Shown here: positions 1 through 13,743 of the stretch, piece by piece | Layout of the letters: the number at the start of each line of letters is the position of its first letter | Position numbering within the stretch: position 1 is the stretch's first letter | Assembly: GCA_920105625.2 (NCBI GenBank) | Contig: OV050030.1 | Location: 186,292,387-186,356,386, forward strand | Direction: 5' to 3' | Origin: Clusia tigrina | Lineage: Eukaryota; Arthropoda; Insecta; Diptera; Clusiidae | DNA: 64,000 nt | The notes under the pieces: model-generated | Databases searched by the model: none | Told to the model about the DNA's origin: nothing | Seen by the model: the letters and a program-made list of their open reading frames with translations, nothing else | Made by a program: the position numbers and the translations under genes

Positions 1-192
1 AAGAAAGAAAATCTTTGTATAAGAAAAAAATTATAAGTAAATTGTTGAAGAAATTAAACACCTTACTTCAGCAGGTACTGCTGTAGCTAGGGGTGGAGAA
101 GTCAGGTACACATGTATAAATATGAGAAACAATAACAATAACAACATTAATATATAAAGACAATACTGTATAGTTATATATCTAATTTCAAA
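1..192. other. AT-rich stretch with no recognisable gene
   Basis: AT-rich sequence without a supported gene. It ends where the CCTA-type tail of the adjacent minus-strand non-LTR element begins. Confidence 0.5.
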
Positions 193-650
193 TAGGTAGG
201 TAGGTAGGTAGGAGTGGCCGCCCAGTTTGTCAAAAACACACTTGAGCACACATAATGGCCCATTGTGATACCAAGGTGAGGAGCCGTTCAAACACTGACT
301 AGAACGTTCCCATACTTGGTATGGTGATAGTCAGCGCAAGGACAGCGCCAGGAAAGGCACGACTCCCCCGTCATGTTTCAGGAAACCATCCTGATACTTT
401 GATGAACCTGGCTATGTCCCTAATATTAATGGATGACAGCTCTGTCAGGTTTGTAAGAAATGGGGCACCAAAGGTGCGAATTCTTCTTCTGCTCAAGGAT
501 GGGCAGTGGCATAAGAGGTGGAAAACCGTCTCGTCCTCCTCCTCGAAGCCACAGCCTCGGCAAAAGTCATTTGAGGGTAGGCCCAGTCTTTCTACGTGCT
601 GTCCCATTATGCAGTGGCCGGTCAAAACCGACACAATTGTCAACAGTGAT
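193..650 (-). mobile_element. 5'-truncated LOA/I-type non-LTR retrotransposon, 3' end
   Basis: On the minus strand a coding remnant (643-371) encodes the C-terminal zinc-finger-like end that follows RNase H in LOA/I-type ORF2: a CRGC...HLLCHCP cysteine/histidine cluster followed by SRRR. A short 3' UTR follows and ends in a CCTA tetranucleotide run (about 193-213), the simple-repeat tail expected of this group. A second copy with the same tail lies at 4046-4568. Everything upstream of the C-terminus is missing, as expected for a 5'-truncated insertion. The clade call rests on the tail and the Cys motif only; I-clade membership is equally possible. Confidence 0.7.
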
Positions 651-654
651 ACGC

Positions 655-1307
655 GATCAAGTCGAAGAAGTCGCTACTTGGGAATGACTATTGACGCCAA
701 ACTAATTTGTAAACAGCATATCACACAAAAAAGACAAGAAATTAATAATCGTTTCAGACAACTTTATTGGCTTTTGGGCAGACAATCCAAGCTCTCAGTT
801 ACAAATAAACTGCAGATATGTAAATCAATAATCATGCCTATCTGGAAATTCGGTATCGAAATGTGGGGCATTGCAGCAAAATCGAATATCAGAAAAATTC
901 AAAGAATACAGTCCAAAATTCTTGCACAATAATCAATACTGAGTGCTATTATGGAACGAAGACATCCACCGTAACCTATACATTGACTCTGTTGAAACAA
1001 CCATCCAAACATGCACCCTCAAGCACATACACCGCCTATTAGCATACACAAATCCAGATCTGAGAGAAATTCCTTCACTAGAAACTTCACAACCAAGCAG
1101 ACTGAATCGTTGCACACCAACAGAACTACTGAATAGATACTTATAAATCTAGCCTGAAATTAAGCGAAAATCTTAGAAAGTCAATGTAAATGTAGTTTTA
1201 GATATTGGTCTAAGATTACCTCTATTTCCTAACTTTTAAAAATTATTACTTAGTTTTAAATAGACATCTGTAATATAAACGAGATACAAAAAAAAAAAAA
1301 AAAAAAT
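655..1307 (+). mobile_element. Jockey-clade non-LTR retrotransposon, 3' end with poly(A)
   Basis: The plus strand encodes the end of a Jockey-type reverse transcriptase: a YLGM-ID motif near 680, a basic helix with LCNKLQI-like residues, a PIWKFGIEMWG motif near 840, then after a frameshift near 935 the typical Jockey C-terminus (TIQTCTLKHIHRLLAYTNP) with a stop at 1144-1146. A 3' UTR of about 140 bp follows and ends in an uninterrupted A18 tract near 1290-1307. The element is heavily 5'-truncated and sits directly against the LOA/I fragment. It makes no protein as it stands. Confidence 0.8.
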
Positions 1308-1979
1308 TACTGCATTTCCAAGCTTCATATCCTCCATTATGAGTTTCTGTAGTGTCATGTCATTCTCACATTCGCATATTTGTAAGTGCAGACCGTTTCG
1401 TTCCCTTTCCTTGTTCTGATATAAAACACCATAGATCGTCTATCCCAGGCAAGTTTTAGTTGCAGCAAGTTCGTTGATTTTTCTCGTCGGAGCCTCCACC
1501 ACGTTAGCTGATTCAGCTTAAACATACTTTCGGTATAGACATACTTTCTTGCAAGCTGACCCATTAACATATTTATATGAATTTAACATTCTTTGTTGCA
1601 AGCTGACCCATAACATATTTATATCACATTTCAGACATCGCATCAATGTTACTCCATAAAAATTGTCTATTAATTTCATTTTCGGCTGCTCTGCAATAAA
1701 TTTCGGGTCATAATGTAAACATTGAAACAAAGTGGTAATAACTGCAAGCAGAGCAAAAGTCTAACAATAACAGAGTGAATGAGTCGCACAATGAAAGGAA
1801 GAATGTGTAAGAAGAAGTAAGAATTTGGAAAATAGTCTTAAGTTGATTTTTGGAAAAGGAAAAATATCATTAATGAATACACTTTCAAACCGACAACACA
1901 CTATTTTAATTTGTCGGAAATTTGCGCGATATTACATCTCGATACAATTGTACTTGTAGCCTTCTAGAGTGATTGTACT
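1308..1979. other. Unclassified AT-rich stretch with a direct repeat
   Basis: I do not recognise a gene. A segment beginning GCAAGCTGACCCAT and running into ACATATTTATAT occurs twice, near 1552-1577 and 1600-1624, about 47 bp apart. Short minus-strand frames across this stretch match nothing I know. It could be the flank or LTR/UTR of the minus-strand BEL/Pao fragment next door. Confidence 0.35.
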
Positions 1980-2905
1980 TCTGGATCAGCTCTTCCACAC
2001 AATGATTGCGTAGGTAGGTAACTCGAGTTTGTTTACCATGCGAACGTTATTAATGTTGAAAATTTTCTTTTTGATACTTGCAGATACTCGCACATTAACA
2101 ATTGCTGAATTATATTCAGTACGGACAGATTCATCTGGATAACTCAAACAGAGTTCGGTTGCATCACCATTCAGCTGTAGTTTCTTCACGATATCGTGCT
2201 AGAAGATTGTCGGGCCAAATTCATCATCGAGAAGTGCATAAATATCTGCAGTACCATGTTGGCTATGACTTTTAATAGACACAATTCAATACAAAATATT
2301 GGATGTTCTCTGAACATTTAAAGCGATAATATTCTGAGCATTGTTGTTATTGATCTATGCCTTGTGTAGTAAAGGGTTATGCCTCGCAGTGCAGTTGTTA
2401 AGACCACAATCTGGACGATCCCTGTAAAACTTGGGATTGCGTACCTTAAGGCACGAGCGACACAACTTCATGCGATGAACAACAACTCCATTATAAGTCA
2501 TCGCCTTGAATTTGTTGCAATTTATCATGAATGATTTTCAGTGCACACTGAGAATTTGCTGATGCTGAGTTCTTTCCATATCACGTTTTTCTCGGGTATT
2601 GTTACAACAGAACTTGCAGCCTCTGCTCTGACGTATAACCATTCACTGAAAGTCATCCGGTTAACAGTTGCGAAGGCAGCTTTCGACTCAAATATTGGTT
2701 AATTTAAATGGAGCATAACTCTTGCCGCAGACATTGTAGTAACTAAATTGTTCACCCTTAGTGTGAAAGTGATAAGTGTTTCGCGTTTATTCACATTTAC
2801 ATCTGGTGCTGAAAGTATCTTCTTTAGCAAGCTGTCTATTATTTGGTCAGGCTTGGGAAACATCATTTGCAGAACATCAAATATTGCAGTATTGCCAGTG
2901 ATCTG
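1980..2905 (-). pseudogene. BEL/Pao retrotransposon Gag-protease fragment (degenerate)
   Basis: Read on the minus strand from 2905 down, the translation shows BEL/Pao Gag features in order: a MMFPKPDQII-like segment with paired LLKKI residues, VNNLVTTMSAA, a degenerate NPIFESKAAFATVNRM segment, then near 2460-2390 a CCHC-type knuckle with C..C spacing ending in the HNPLLHK signature. The start of the protease-like domain follows (open frame 2189-1986, with LCLSYPDE and NVRVSAS). In BEL/Pao these are the DUF1759 Gag, zinc knuckle and DUF1758 protease regions. Stops and frameshifts interrupt it, so it is a dead internal fragment. No LTR was identified. Confidence 0.75.
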
Positions 2906-3099
2906 AAATGTACAAAATCATTCATCATTGCACATCTAATGTTATAAAACTATCTGAAGCCAGGTAAATGCTATATAATTTACTAAAATGCATATATACA
3001 ATGGAAACTCTTTAAATATTTTATTTTATTTCATTATAATAATAAAAACTGAGCAACAACAACCAAAATGTACCTGTGGCGAAGCTGAACCAGCCAACT
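2906..3099. other. AT-rich spacer
   Basis: No gene or element end recognised between the BEL/Pao and Jockey fragments. Confidence 0.4.
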
Positions 3100-4040
3100 C
3101 TCGAGGTTGCGTCGTTGCGAAAGAGCTCGAAAAGATAAGAAAGAAAAAACCGGTCAACATCTAAACAGCGAAACTTTTAGGAATAAGATATAAAATTGCA
3201 AATAATCAATAGCAAACAATTTAAAGAAGATCTCAATAGCAGATTAACTTATGCTCAAACAGTGAAGAATAATAATTAAAGTGAAAGCGAAATACTTTCT
3301 GAAATACTGCATAAACTGGATAACCAGGAAAACTGTTATGCTTCACTAGAGAAGCGACTTACAAAATTAGGACAATCAATAAATTCAGACATGCCTAAAC
3401 AATTAAGGATTATGCTTTGGCACGCAAATGGGGTGATCCAGCACCATAGGGAACTAGAACTCATATTGCATCACAGAAATATTTATGTGTGTCTGTTATC
3501 TGAAACTCACTACACAAATCATTCATATTTAAAAGTTAATAATTACCATACATTCCACACTATACATCTAAGCAATTGTGCAAGCAATTGTATTTGAGTA
3601 AAACAGCTCTCAAACATTTTGAAGAACAAAAAACTTGCAGAGAGGAATTCCAGTCAACTGCTGTTACCATTAATACCTGCCAAAAAGTTTCACTGATGGC
3701 TGTATATAGTCCTCCAAGACAAAATATCAAATGTGGACTGTATGTACATCTTATGAACAAATGCAAAAATTGTTTTATTATAGGAGGAGACTTCAATGCA
3801 AAGCATACACACTGAGGATCGAGGTTAATAACTACTAACGGTAGAGAACTTTTAAAAGCTATTTAAAATAGAGGCTGTGACTGGTAACCAAAAATATTTG
3901 CCAACAGATCCCGAAAAATTACTGATTTGCTCGATTTGTACATAATAAAGCAAATTTCTCCATCCAACTTGTTAATTCAAGATGAATTAGAAATTAATTC
4001 TTACCTTAAGCGAGGCGAAAAAATCACGTTTTTTGTTTCA
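3100..4040 (+). pseudogene. Jockey-clade element: ORF1 tail and ORF2 endonuclease fragment
   Basis: A new ORF begins at ATG 3391 with LRIMLWHANG and LLSETHYT, the N-terminal signature of a Jockey APE-type endonuclease (it would nick target DNA). After a frameshift near 3590 the domain continues with AVYSPPRQN, then GGDFNAKHTH near 3786-3810, the conserved catalytic-core motif, and RLITTNGREL. Upstream sequence (3230-3390) has the coiled, lysine-rich look of an ORF1 C-terminus. The fragment stops abruptly near 4040 where a minus-strand LOA/I copy begins. No RT remains. Confidence 0.8.
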
Positions 4041-4045
4041 AACAG

Positions 4046-4568
4046 GAGGTAGGTAGGTAGGTAGGAGTGGCTGCCTAGTTTGCCAAAAGCACACTTGAGC
4101 ACACATAATGGCCCTTTGTGATACCTCGGTGTGGCGCCGTTCAATCATTGACTAAAAAAATTCGCTTACTTGGGATGGTGATGCAAGGACAGCGCCAGAA
4201 AAGGCACGCCTCCCGGTATGTTGCTGATAGTTTGATGAACCTGGCTATGTCCCTAATATTAATGGATGATAGCTCTGTGAGGCTTGTAAGAAATGGGACA
4301 CCAATGGTGCGAATTCTTCTTCTGCTCACGGATGGGCAGTGGAATATGAGGTGGAAAACCGTCTCGTCCTCCTCCTCGAAGCCACAGCCTCGGCAAAAGT
4401 CATTTAAGGGTAGGCCCAGTCTTTCTGCGTGCTGTCCCACTATGCAGTGGCCGGTCAAAACCGATCGAAGAAGTTGATTGGTTCTGTTTTTGTCCATTCT
4501 TGCCCAAGTTAGTCTAGCCGTGTGGCCAGGATTTGTAGGCGTCAGCCAGATATTTCTGTTATATTTCG
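4046..4568 (-). mobile_element. Second LOA/I-type non-LTR 3' end (same family as 193-650)
   Basis: Minus-strand open frame 4497-4141 encodes LTGHCIVGQHAERLGL, then the CRGC...HLIFHC cluster and SRRRIRT, near-identical to the copy at 371-643. It extends further 5' ([16 protein letters not shown]) up to the (AT)n array at 4571. The 3' UTR ends in the same CCTA-type tail (about 4046-4066). The unspliced, partial C-terminal piece is not a functional gene. Confidence 0.75.
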
Positions 4569-5583
<1,015 letters not shown>

Positions 5584-5585
5584 AT

Positions 5586-5603
5586 TGGTGTCAGAAGTGG
5601 GAT
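5586..5603 (+). promoter_or_regulatory. Primer binding site, tRNA-Leu-like
   Basis: TGGTGTCAGAAGTGGGAT follows the LTR end by 2 bp. It fits the complement of a tRNA-Leu 3' end (CCCACTCCTGACACCA) with one mismatch, from general knowledge of tRNA-Leu. Confidence 0.7.
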
Positions 5604-5622
5604 TGTGTATCTGTAATAAACA

Positions 5623-6197
5623 ATGGTTAAATTTGAAAAACTGCGATTGGAGCAGCTCAAGAAGGAGCTTGAGCGCTTAAATTTGCAAACATAAGGGCTT
5701 AAAGCGGAGCTGCAGGTGAGACTAAGAAGCGCTTTAGAGGAGCAGGGTATAGATGTCGATGAGCATGAATTCCAATGTGAGGAGCCAACGACACCTCGAC
5801 ACGAAGAAATCCCCCAGAAACTAATACGGGTAACTTTGACATGAGTGCACTTATCGGGGTAATACAGCAACAGTTACAACAAAATTCTCAAGCAGCCGAT
5901 GAGAAGATACAGTTGCGAGATGAGAGGATGCAGCAGCAATTACAACAAAATGCTCAAGCTGTAAAAGAGCATTTACAGCAGAGTGAAACACGACTTGCTC
6001 TACTAGCAGAACAAAACTCACAGCAGATGAAAGAAATGTCCGATATGGCAGACAAGAAGGTTTGTGAAATTGAGACACGGCAAGAATCATTCGAAAAATC
6101 TGTAGAACAAAAATTCATTGCGAGCGAGCAAAAGCAGAACGAATTTAAGCAACAAATAGAGCAAAAAATTCACCTACTACATAGCGCAAAACCATAA
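5623..6197 (+). pseudogene. Gypsy Gag N-terminal region with SAP-like domain (broken)
   Basis: ATG 5623 lies 20 bp after the PBS. Residues 1-45 (FEKLRLEQLKKELE ... LKAELQVRLRSALEE) look like a SAP helix-extended loop-helix domain, a known N-terminus of some insect Gypsy Gags. An in-frame TAA at 5692 and a frameshift near 5830 break it. The reading then continues (5841-6197) as a Q-rich coiled coil with repeated QQQLQQN units. Coding similarity stops where a small palindromic MITE starts (about 6180), and nothing of pol follows. The 3' half of this family occurs separately at 55518-56878 on the minus strand. Confidence 0.75.
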
Positions 6198-6428
6198 TAA
6201 TGTTCTATTTCTTAATTTTTTCCACTTTTTTTATCCAAAAATATAGTGTTTTTTTTTGTTTTGTTCAATATTTATTTTGAAAATTATGAGAAATTCATTT
6301 AAAGTACAAAGTAATTGTATTGGTAGAGACAAAGTATGAATCAAGAAGGAAGCAATTATTGTTTTAAACGATTTCACATCAAAAATTCCAATTCAGTGTA
6401 ATAGAACATTTTTATGATTTTGCGCAAT
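6180..6428. mobile_element. Small MITE-like element with about 24-30 bp inverted repeats
   Basis: GCGCAAAACCATAATAATGT near 6184 and the inverse complement of ACATTTTTATGATTTTGCGC near 6405-6424 pair with about 3 mismatches, and the similarity continues to TTCTATT on the inner side. The enclosed 240 bp is AT-rich and non-coding. No clean target duplication was found, so the superfamily is open. Confidence 0.6.
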
Positions 6429-6454
6429 GAACAACTGAAAATGGTAATTTATCA

Positions 6455-6635
6455 ATATTTATATTGAGTAGACTATATAGAAAAAATACATCTATCATTT
6501 CTTCTTAATTCCCCAAAAATAATATGAATTCCTTTAATTTTCCGTTTTTCCTGTTTTTTAAATAAAATAAATTTTCCAATATCATATCTTTTTTCCACGT
6601 ACCCGAAACAGCTTCTACCGTATCTTCTTCACTTT
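6455..6635. repeat. Repeat family X, copy A, left part
   Basis: The sequence starting TTTATATTGAGTAGACTATA and ending GTATCTTCTTCACTTT is shared with 33833-34095 and 56999-57280. It is split from its right part (20197-21240) by an I-like insertion. The 14-bp ATCTTCTTCACTTT at its end (6622-6635) recurs at 20197-20210 as a target-site duplication. Confidence 0.8.
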
Positions 6636-7986
6636 TTTTTTTTAATCGGGACGGCGCGAACGCTTGACAGAAATTTTATATAGAGCCTGGAAGAGACGGA
6701 GCAGCTTTTGTTGGACACTCACTTTCCAGGCTGTGCCACTAGCGAAGAGGATAGTGAAATCATCGAGAATACTCGTGTATTGATGCCTACACGGAGGGAA
6801 CTCTCACTGGCTCGCAGAATCTTTACCGTCAACAAAACCAAATGGGCTATTTCTACTTTTAGACCATTGAAATCCCCAGGTGTCGATATAATCGTGTCGA
6901 TACAACCGTGCCTACTTCGGCAAGGTGTTGATATATTGGCACCTGTGCTAACAAACATTTTCAGGATAAGCCTGGAACTAGGCATAGTGCCTAAACCTTA
7001 GACGAAGGCTAGGGTGGCTTTCATACCGAAAGCAGGCAAAAGGGCGGACCACACGCCAAAAGCCTATCGGCCCATTTGCCTAACGTCATTCCTGCTAAAA
7101 GTTATGGAAAAAATTCTGGACCAATATATCAGGGAAACTTATCTTAAAGATTCTCTTCTTCATATTGAACAATATGCTTACCAATCAGGCAAATCTACTG
7201 AGACAGCCATACATAGCTTAACGAGCAGAATTGAAAAGGCGTTTGAGGTAAAGAAGTAGCTCTCTGTACATCGGTTGACATTACGGGGGCTTTTGACAAT
7301 CCTACTTACAGATCAATTGAGGACGGGATGAACAGGAAAGGTATACAAACACTGATCATAACATGGGTTCTCGATATGCTGAAAAACAGAACAACAATCT
7401 TTGAAACAGAGACAGCAAAGCAAATTGTCAGGTCAGCCAAAGGATGTCCCCAGGGTGCGTCCTATCGCCCCTCCTATGCTTATTGGTTATCGACTATCTC
7501 TTACAAACTCTCAATGACCTCGGATAAGAAGTTCAGGGCTTTGCGGATGATTTGGTAATTATGGTCAGAGGCAAGTTTGACTCTACCATAACAGATCGCA
7601 TGCAACTATCTCTTGACATCACTCAAAACTGGTGTCAGGAGAAAGGACTATCGATAAATTCGTATAAAACAAACGTGGCACCCTTCACCAAAACAAGGAA
7701 ACTGAATCTGGCGACCTTAAATTTAGGGACCACGAACTAAACAATGTCCAATGAAATGAAATATCTGTGAGTACTCCTAGACAAAACTCTAACTTGGAAA
7801 AACCACTTATCATACATAACTAGTGAAGCCTTAAGAGCAACCTACGCTTGCAAGAGGTTGTACGGTAAAACATGGGGAGTACGGCCAAAAATGATGCCGT
7901 GGTCATATAAAACAATAATATTACTAATGATTACATACGCGCCTTTGGTATGGTGGCCAAAAGCAAACCAAACAAAAGCTCAGATG
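6636..7986 (+). pseudogene. I-like non-LTR element, 5' piece: reverse transcriptase (broken)
   Basis: The plus strand encodes RT motifs in order over 6690-7740: PTRRELSLA, FRPLKSPGVD, ARVAFIPKAGK (near 7010), AYRPICLTSFLLKVMEKI, GKSTETAIHSL, then after frameshifts CPQG and, in another frame, QGFADDLVIMV (near 7530-7565), the catalytic aspartate pair. It continues GLSINSYKTNVAPF and, in a third frame, KTWGVRPKMMPWSYKTIILL to WWPKANQTKA at 7980. At 7986 a Gypsy-type element interrupts it; the same coding sequence resumes at 19017. Several frameshifts and stops were present, some shared with the copy at 26530-27395. The element is 5'-truncated. Confidence 0.85.
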
Positions 7987-8046
7987 TTGTGAGTTAGAAT
8001 CAAGCTGCCTGCGAGTAGTTGACTCACAGCGCCGACTCCTAACAGA
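7987..8046 (+). repeat. 5' terminal 60 bp of a Gypsy-type LTR
   Basis: The 60 bp beginning TTGTGAGTTAGAATCAAG recur at 13501-13560 with only 2 mismatches. There they directly follow a polypurine tract, so this is the LTR 5' end. Beyond 8046 the two LTRs share nothing recognisable. The left flank GATG (7983-7986) faces GACG (19013-19016), consistent with a 4-bp target duplication with one change. Confidence 0.75.
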
Positions 8047-9179
8047 GCGGAGATGTCATCAGAGAGGATAATGGTGAGTAGAATTATAATAGCGTAGTTT
8101 AAATAAATACTTCTGCGACACTGAAGGCGCCGTAGCGCTGGTCAAAGAAGTTGCAACATATAGGCGCGTTTGCTCTGTTGCAAGCAGCTTTGTATGGGCA
8201 ACCATAAACCTTCAGTATTATCGGACGGTCTATGTATGTCGTCCTAGCTGTGAGGATTTCTTATGTAGGGGAATCGTGTTTGTTTGTGTATTGGGACATT
8301 TATATTGTTTTAAAATTTATTTAAATATTTGGCATTGTAAGCTTAGGGTATTAGGTGAAAATATTTCAAGAGGTGCAGACAACACGTGTTGTTGCATCAA
8401 AGTTTTTGTAGTTCGGAAACTACGATTTGCGTAGCAATGTTGAAGTAAAAATGGAAATGCTATTTTTACGTGGCGCAAACGATTTTTTTTAATATGGATT
8501 CAAATTTCCGGGAATGAATCAAGATACTTTTGCCAGTAAATTCAATTTCGGTTTTTGCGAACATATAGCCTTTTCTATGGATTTTTGGGAGTATTAAAGA
8601 TGGTGGGAGGAAATCAAGGAGTATCTGTGAGGAAGTCAAGGACCAATTTGCATTGATGGAAGTACTTAATAGACGCCGCAAGACAGCGGATATGCAACTT
8701 GTGATGGAAGTAAAGAAAGAATATATATAAAGATAGAATTTACGGTGAAATGTTTTTTGAATAAATTTGTATTGAATCATTAAGTAAGATGGAATAAAAT
8801 ATTGGAATAAGTTGATAACAAGTGTTAAGAATTATTGGGTTTTATTTGTAATTGGGATACGCCATCTGTTCTGGCATTTGGGTTATGACAGAGGAAGCGT
8901 AAGGGTTACTGCTGATACAGGAGCAAATTGGCGAAGCGATTGAAAAACTGGTCCGTAACTTTAAAAAACACGGCAGGTTACGTAAGGACAACGTGTATTA
9001 CCACCAGCGAATAACACAATTGCAAAATCTGGGGAGATAGTTCAACAATAACCACGGCTTGGGTTTGTCTCACGCAGTTGAGTACGGCAAAGGAAAATAT
9101 TTTGCGGAAAATTACGCAGAGTACGTAAATAGTCTGGTCAACGAATGAGTTCTGATTTAGAGGGACTAGGACAAAAACT
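8047..9179 (+). other. Gypsy-type leader region, non-coding with a short Gag-like upstream remnant
   Basis: No intact gene. 8920-9148 translates with one stop into EKLVRNFKKHGRLRKD ... HQRITQL ... FNNNHGLG ... GKYFAENYAEY, a pattern like the short leader peptide/early Gag helices of some Mdg1/412-related elements. I did not find a convincing primer binding site or the end of the 5' LTR. Confidence 0.4.
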
Positions 9180-10373
9180 ATGAGTTTAGTTTCGCCAGAC
9201 GAGGAAATAAAGAACAGATTGAAATCAGTACAGTCAGAGGTGGAACTGTTTACTGGGAAAATAGTTGACCAGTTCGAAGCAAGTACTAGCAGGGAAGTAG
9301 CTCAGGAGTTGTGGAAACAGGCCAACGCCAGAGGAGCTGTGTCACCATTAGAAGTAGTGGATCAAGCCTTAACGGCAATCCAAAAAAGGACAGAAGAAAA
9401 GTTGTTCAATTTTCATAAGAAAACAGAGGATTTGAGAGCACAAAATGAGTATCTTGAGAATAAGGTAAAGAAACTTTCTCAGAGATTGACGGAAACAGAG
9501 GAAGCAGCAGCGCTGTTGGAAAAGGAGTTTGCAGAATTAAAAGGAGGACGGGCGACCAATAGGGCCTCACCGAAAAAGGAGAGATCAAAATCAGCATCGG
9601 CTGGATTTACACAGACAGTATTGACATTGCCTCCGGAAGTTCGCTGGACGGAATATTTAACACGAGAAGAGATAAGCCGCATGGCAAAGCCAAGATTAGT
9701 TTTTAGTGAAGAAAAGCAAGCGGAATTTTTGTTTGGCGCATCTGAAATTGGTGTCGAGCCATTTTCTCCGGGAAGTCCGATAAATAATAAAAATCAGGGA
9801 TATCCGCCAAAAGAGCCAGAAGCAATAACACTGCAGCAAAGTCTCGATACAGTGGATAGTATTTCGCCTGTACGAGCAAACGGTCGAAGACTAATCAGTT
9901 TGAGTCCGTCACTGATAACGTACCTCTCAGATCCGGGAGAAGAGAATTTGGAAACCCCAGAGATTAATAAAGTTAAGGTTTTACCAGCAATTGAGAAAAC
10001 ACAAAGGAGTAAAATGGGCATTCTGGAAGCTGCTCACGCGGTGGAGAAGTTGGTGCCCATGTTCTCAGGAGTCGAGTTGTATGATCTGAGAACTGAGGTC
10101 CGGCGCTTCAAAGAAGGTTGTGAGCTAGTGCAACAGAGTCTTCCGGAAGCAGACGGGGAACACTTAATAAATTGTATTAGGCAAAGAACCACAGGTGATG
10201 CGTTTGATTTACTGGTGCATAGCTCAGTAAGCACCCTGGAAGAATTATATGTACTTTTGGTTCGGACATATTTAAAACAAAAGTCGTACGACTGTCTCGT
10301 TCGGGAAATTGACCACTGCAAGGCATGTATACAACAATACTGTGCATGTATCAACGAAGCAAACTCCGTTTAG
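9180..10373 (+). CDS. Gypsy-type Gag (open frame, truncated C-terminus)
   Basis: ATG 9180 opens a frame of 397 codons without stops. Residues 1-75 are acidic and helical, 75-125 form a clear coiled coil (YLENKVKKLSQRL ... AALLEKEFAELK), and a low-complexity basic stretch RASPKKERSKSAS follows. From about 280 on there is a capsid-like segment (LEAAHAVEKLVPMFSG, then CELVQQSLPEADGEHLINCIR, then LLVRTYLKQK). The frame ends just where integrase-derived sequence starts (about 10310), so the tail beyond about residue 378 is probably out-of-frame pol rather than true Gag. No zinc knuckle remains. Family assignment beyond Ty3/Gypsy is uncertain. Confidence 0.7.
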   Translation: MSLVSPDEEIKNRLKSVQSEVELFTGKIVDQFEASTSREVAQELWKQANARGAVSPLEVVDQALTAIQKRTEEKLFNFHKKTEDLRAQNEYLENKVKKLSQRLTETEEAAALLEKEFAELKGGRATNRASPKKERSKSASAGFTQTVLTLPPEVRWTEYLTREEISRMAKPRLVFSEEKQAEFLFGASEIGVEPFSPGSPINNKNQGYPPKEPEAITLQQSLDTVDSISPVRANGRRLISLSPSLITYLSDPGEENLETPEINKVKVLPAIEKTQRSKMGILEAAHAVEKLVPMFSGVELYDLRTEVRRFKEGCELVQQSLPEADGEHLINCIRQRTTGDAFDLLVHSSVSTLEELYVLLVRTYLKQKSYDCLVREIDHCKACIQQYCACINEANSV

Positions 10374-10735
10374 GACGCTCTGCGGGTTTGATTTCAACAT
10401 GCCGGCAAATTTGAAGCGCAAATGTGCGCCAGTTACAATGCTGATAACCCCAATAAAGTGCAAAGTATCAGTTACAGCGAGTGCACGAATTGGTTAGAGA
10501 AAACCAGGATTGTGCTAAGCGAGTAGCCAGGGAAGCCTATAACAAGGTACTAAACCGAGTAGTCTTTCATGTGGGTGACCAGGCTAGAAGAAACAAATTC
10601 TCACCTGTTTGGATAGGTCCATATGTAGTAGCAGAGATACGCAGCCCAGTTACAACAATCGTAACAATTAAGGGAAAGCATAAAAAGGGACATAATAATT
10701 TATTGAAATTGTTCCACATGAGACCACACAACTAA
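10309..10735 (+). pseudogene. Gypsy-type integrase C-terminus after a large internal deletion
   Basis: YNNTVHVSTKQTPFRTLCGFDFNMPANL marks the end of an integrase core (the usual NNTIHS-TKQTPFE-like segment). After a frameshift near 10470, residues VRENQDCAKRVAREAYNKV, VFHVGDQARR and FSPVWIGPYVVAE follow, the GPY/F C-terminal module of Ty3/Gypsy integrases, with a stop at 10733-10735. Protease, RT, RNase H and most of integrase are missing. A deletion of several kb joined Gag to integrase near 10310, giving a non-autonomous derivative. Confidence 0.75.
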
Positions 10736-13483
<2,748 letters not shown>

Positions 13484-13500
13484 GCAAGAGGGGAGGGACG
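13484..13500 (+). promoter_or_regulatory. Polypurine tract of the Gypsy-type element
   Basis: AGCAAGAGGGGAGGGACG immediately precedes the LTR start TTGTGAGTTAG, as a plus-strand primer should. It fixes orientation and the LTR boundary. Confidence 0.75.
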
Positions 13501-13574
13501 TTGTGAGTTAGAATCAAGCTGCCTACGAGTAGTTGACTCACAGCACCGACTCCTAACAGATACTACACATTTGG
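13501..13574 (+). repeat. 3' LTR of the Gypsy-type element, left part
   Basis: It starts with the same 60 bp as 7987-8046 and continues to ACACATTTGG (13565-13574), where an R1-like element inserted. The LTR resumes at 18614. Confidence 0.75.
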
Positions 13575-13743
13575 TTTTTTTTCTTTTTTTTTTACGAGGT
13601 GTAAAGCAGTCAAAAACCCTTGTAGTGTGGGGCCTTAACCCACTAAAATCACCCCGATGTCCGGACGGATTATCCTCTCGGGACCTCACCGATAGGTAAT
13701 ACGTCGAGAGGCCGTTACGAGCGTTACCGGTCAATCGTCTGTC

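Noticed and set aside
193..213. CCTA repeat as a telomere-like repeat
   Set aside because: The same run ends a second copy of the same non-LTR family at 4046, so it is a retrotransposon tail.
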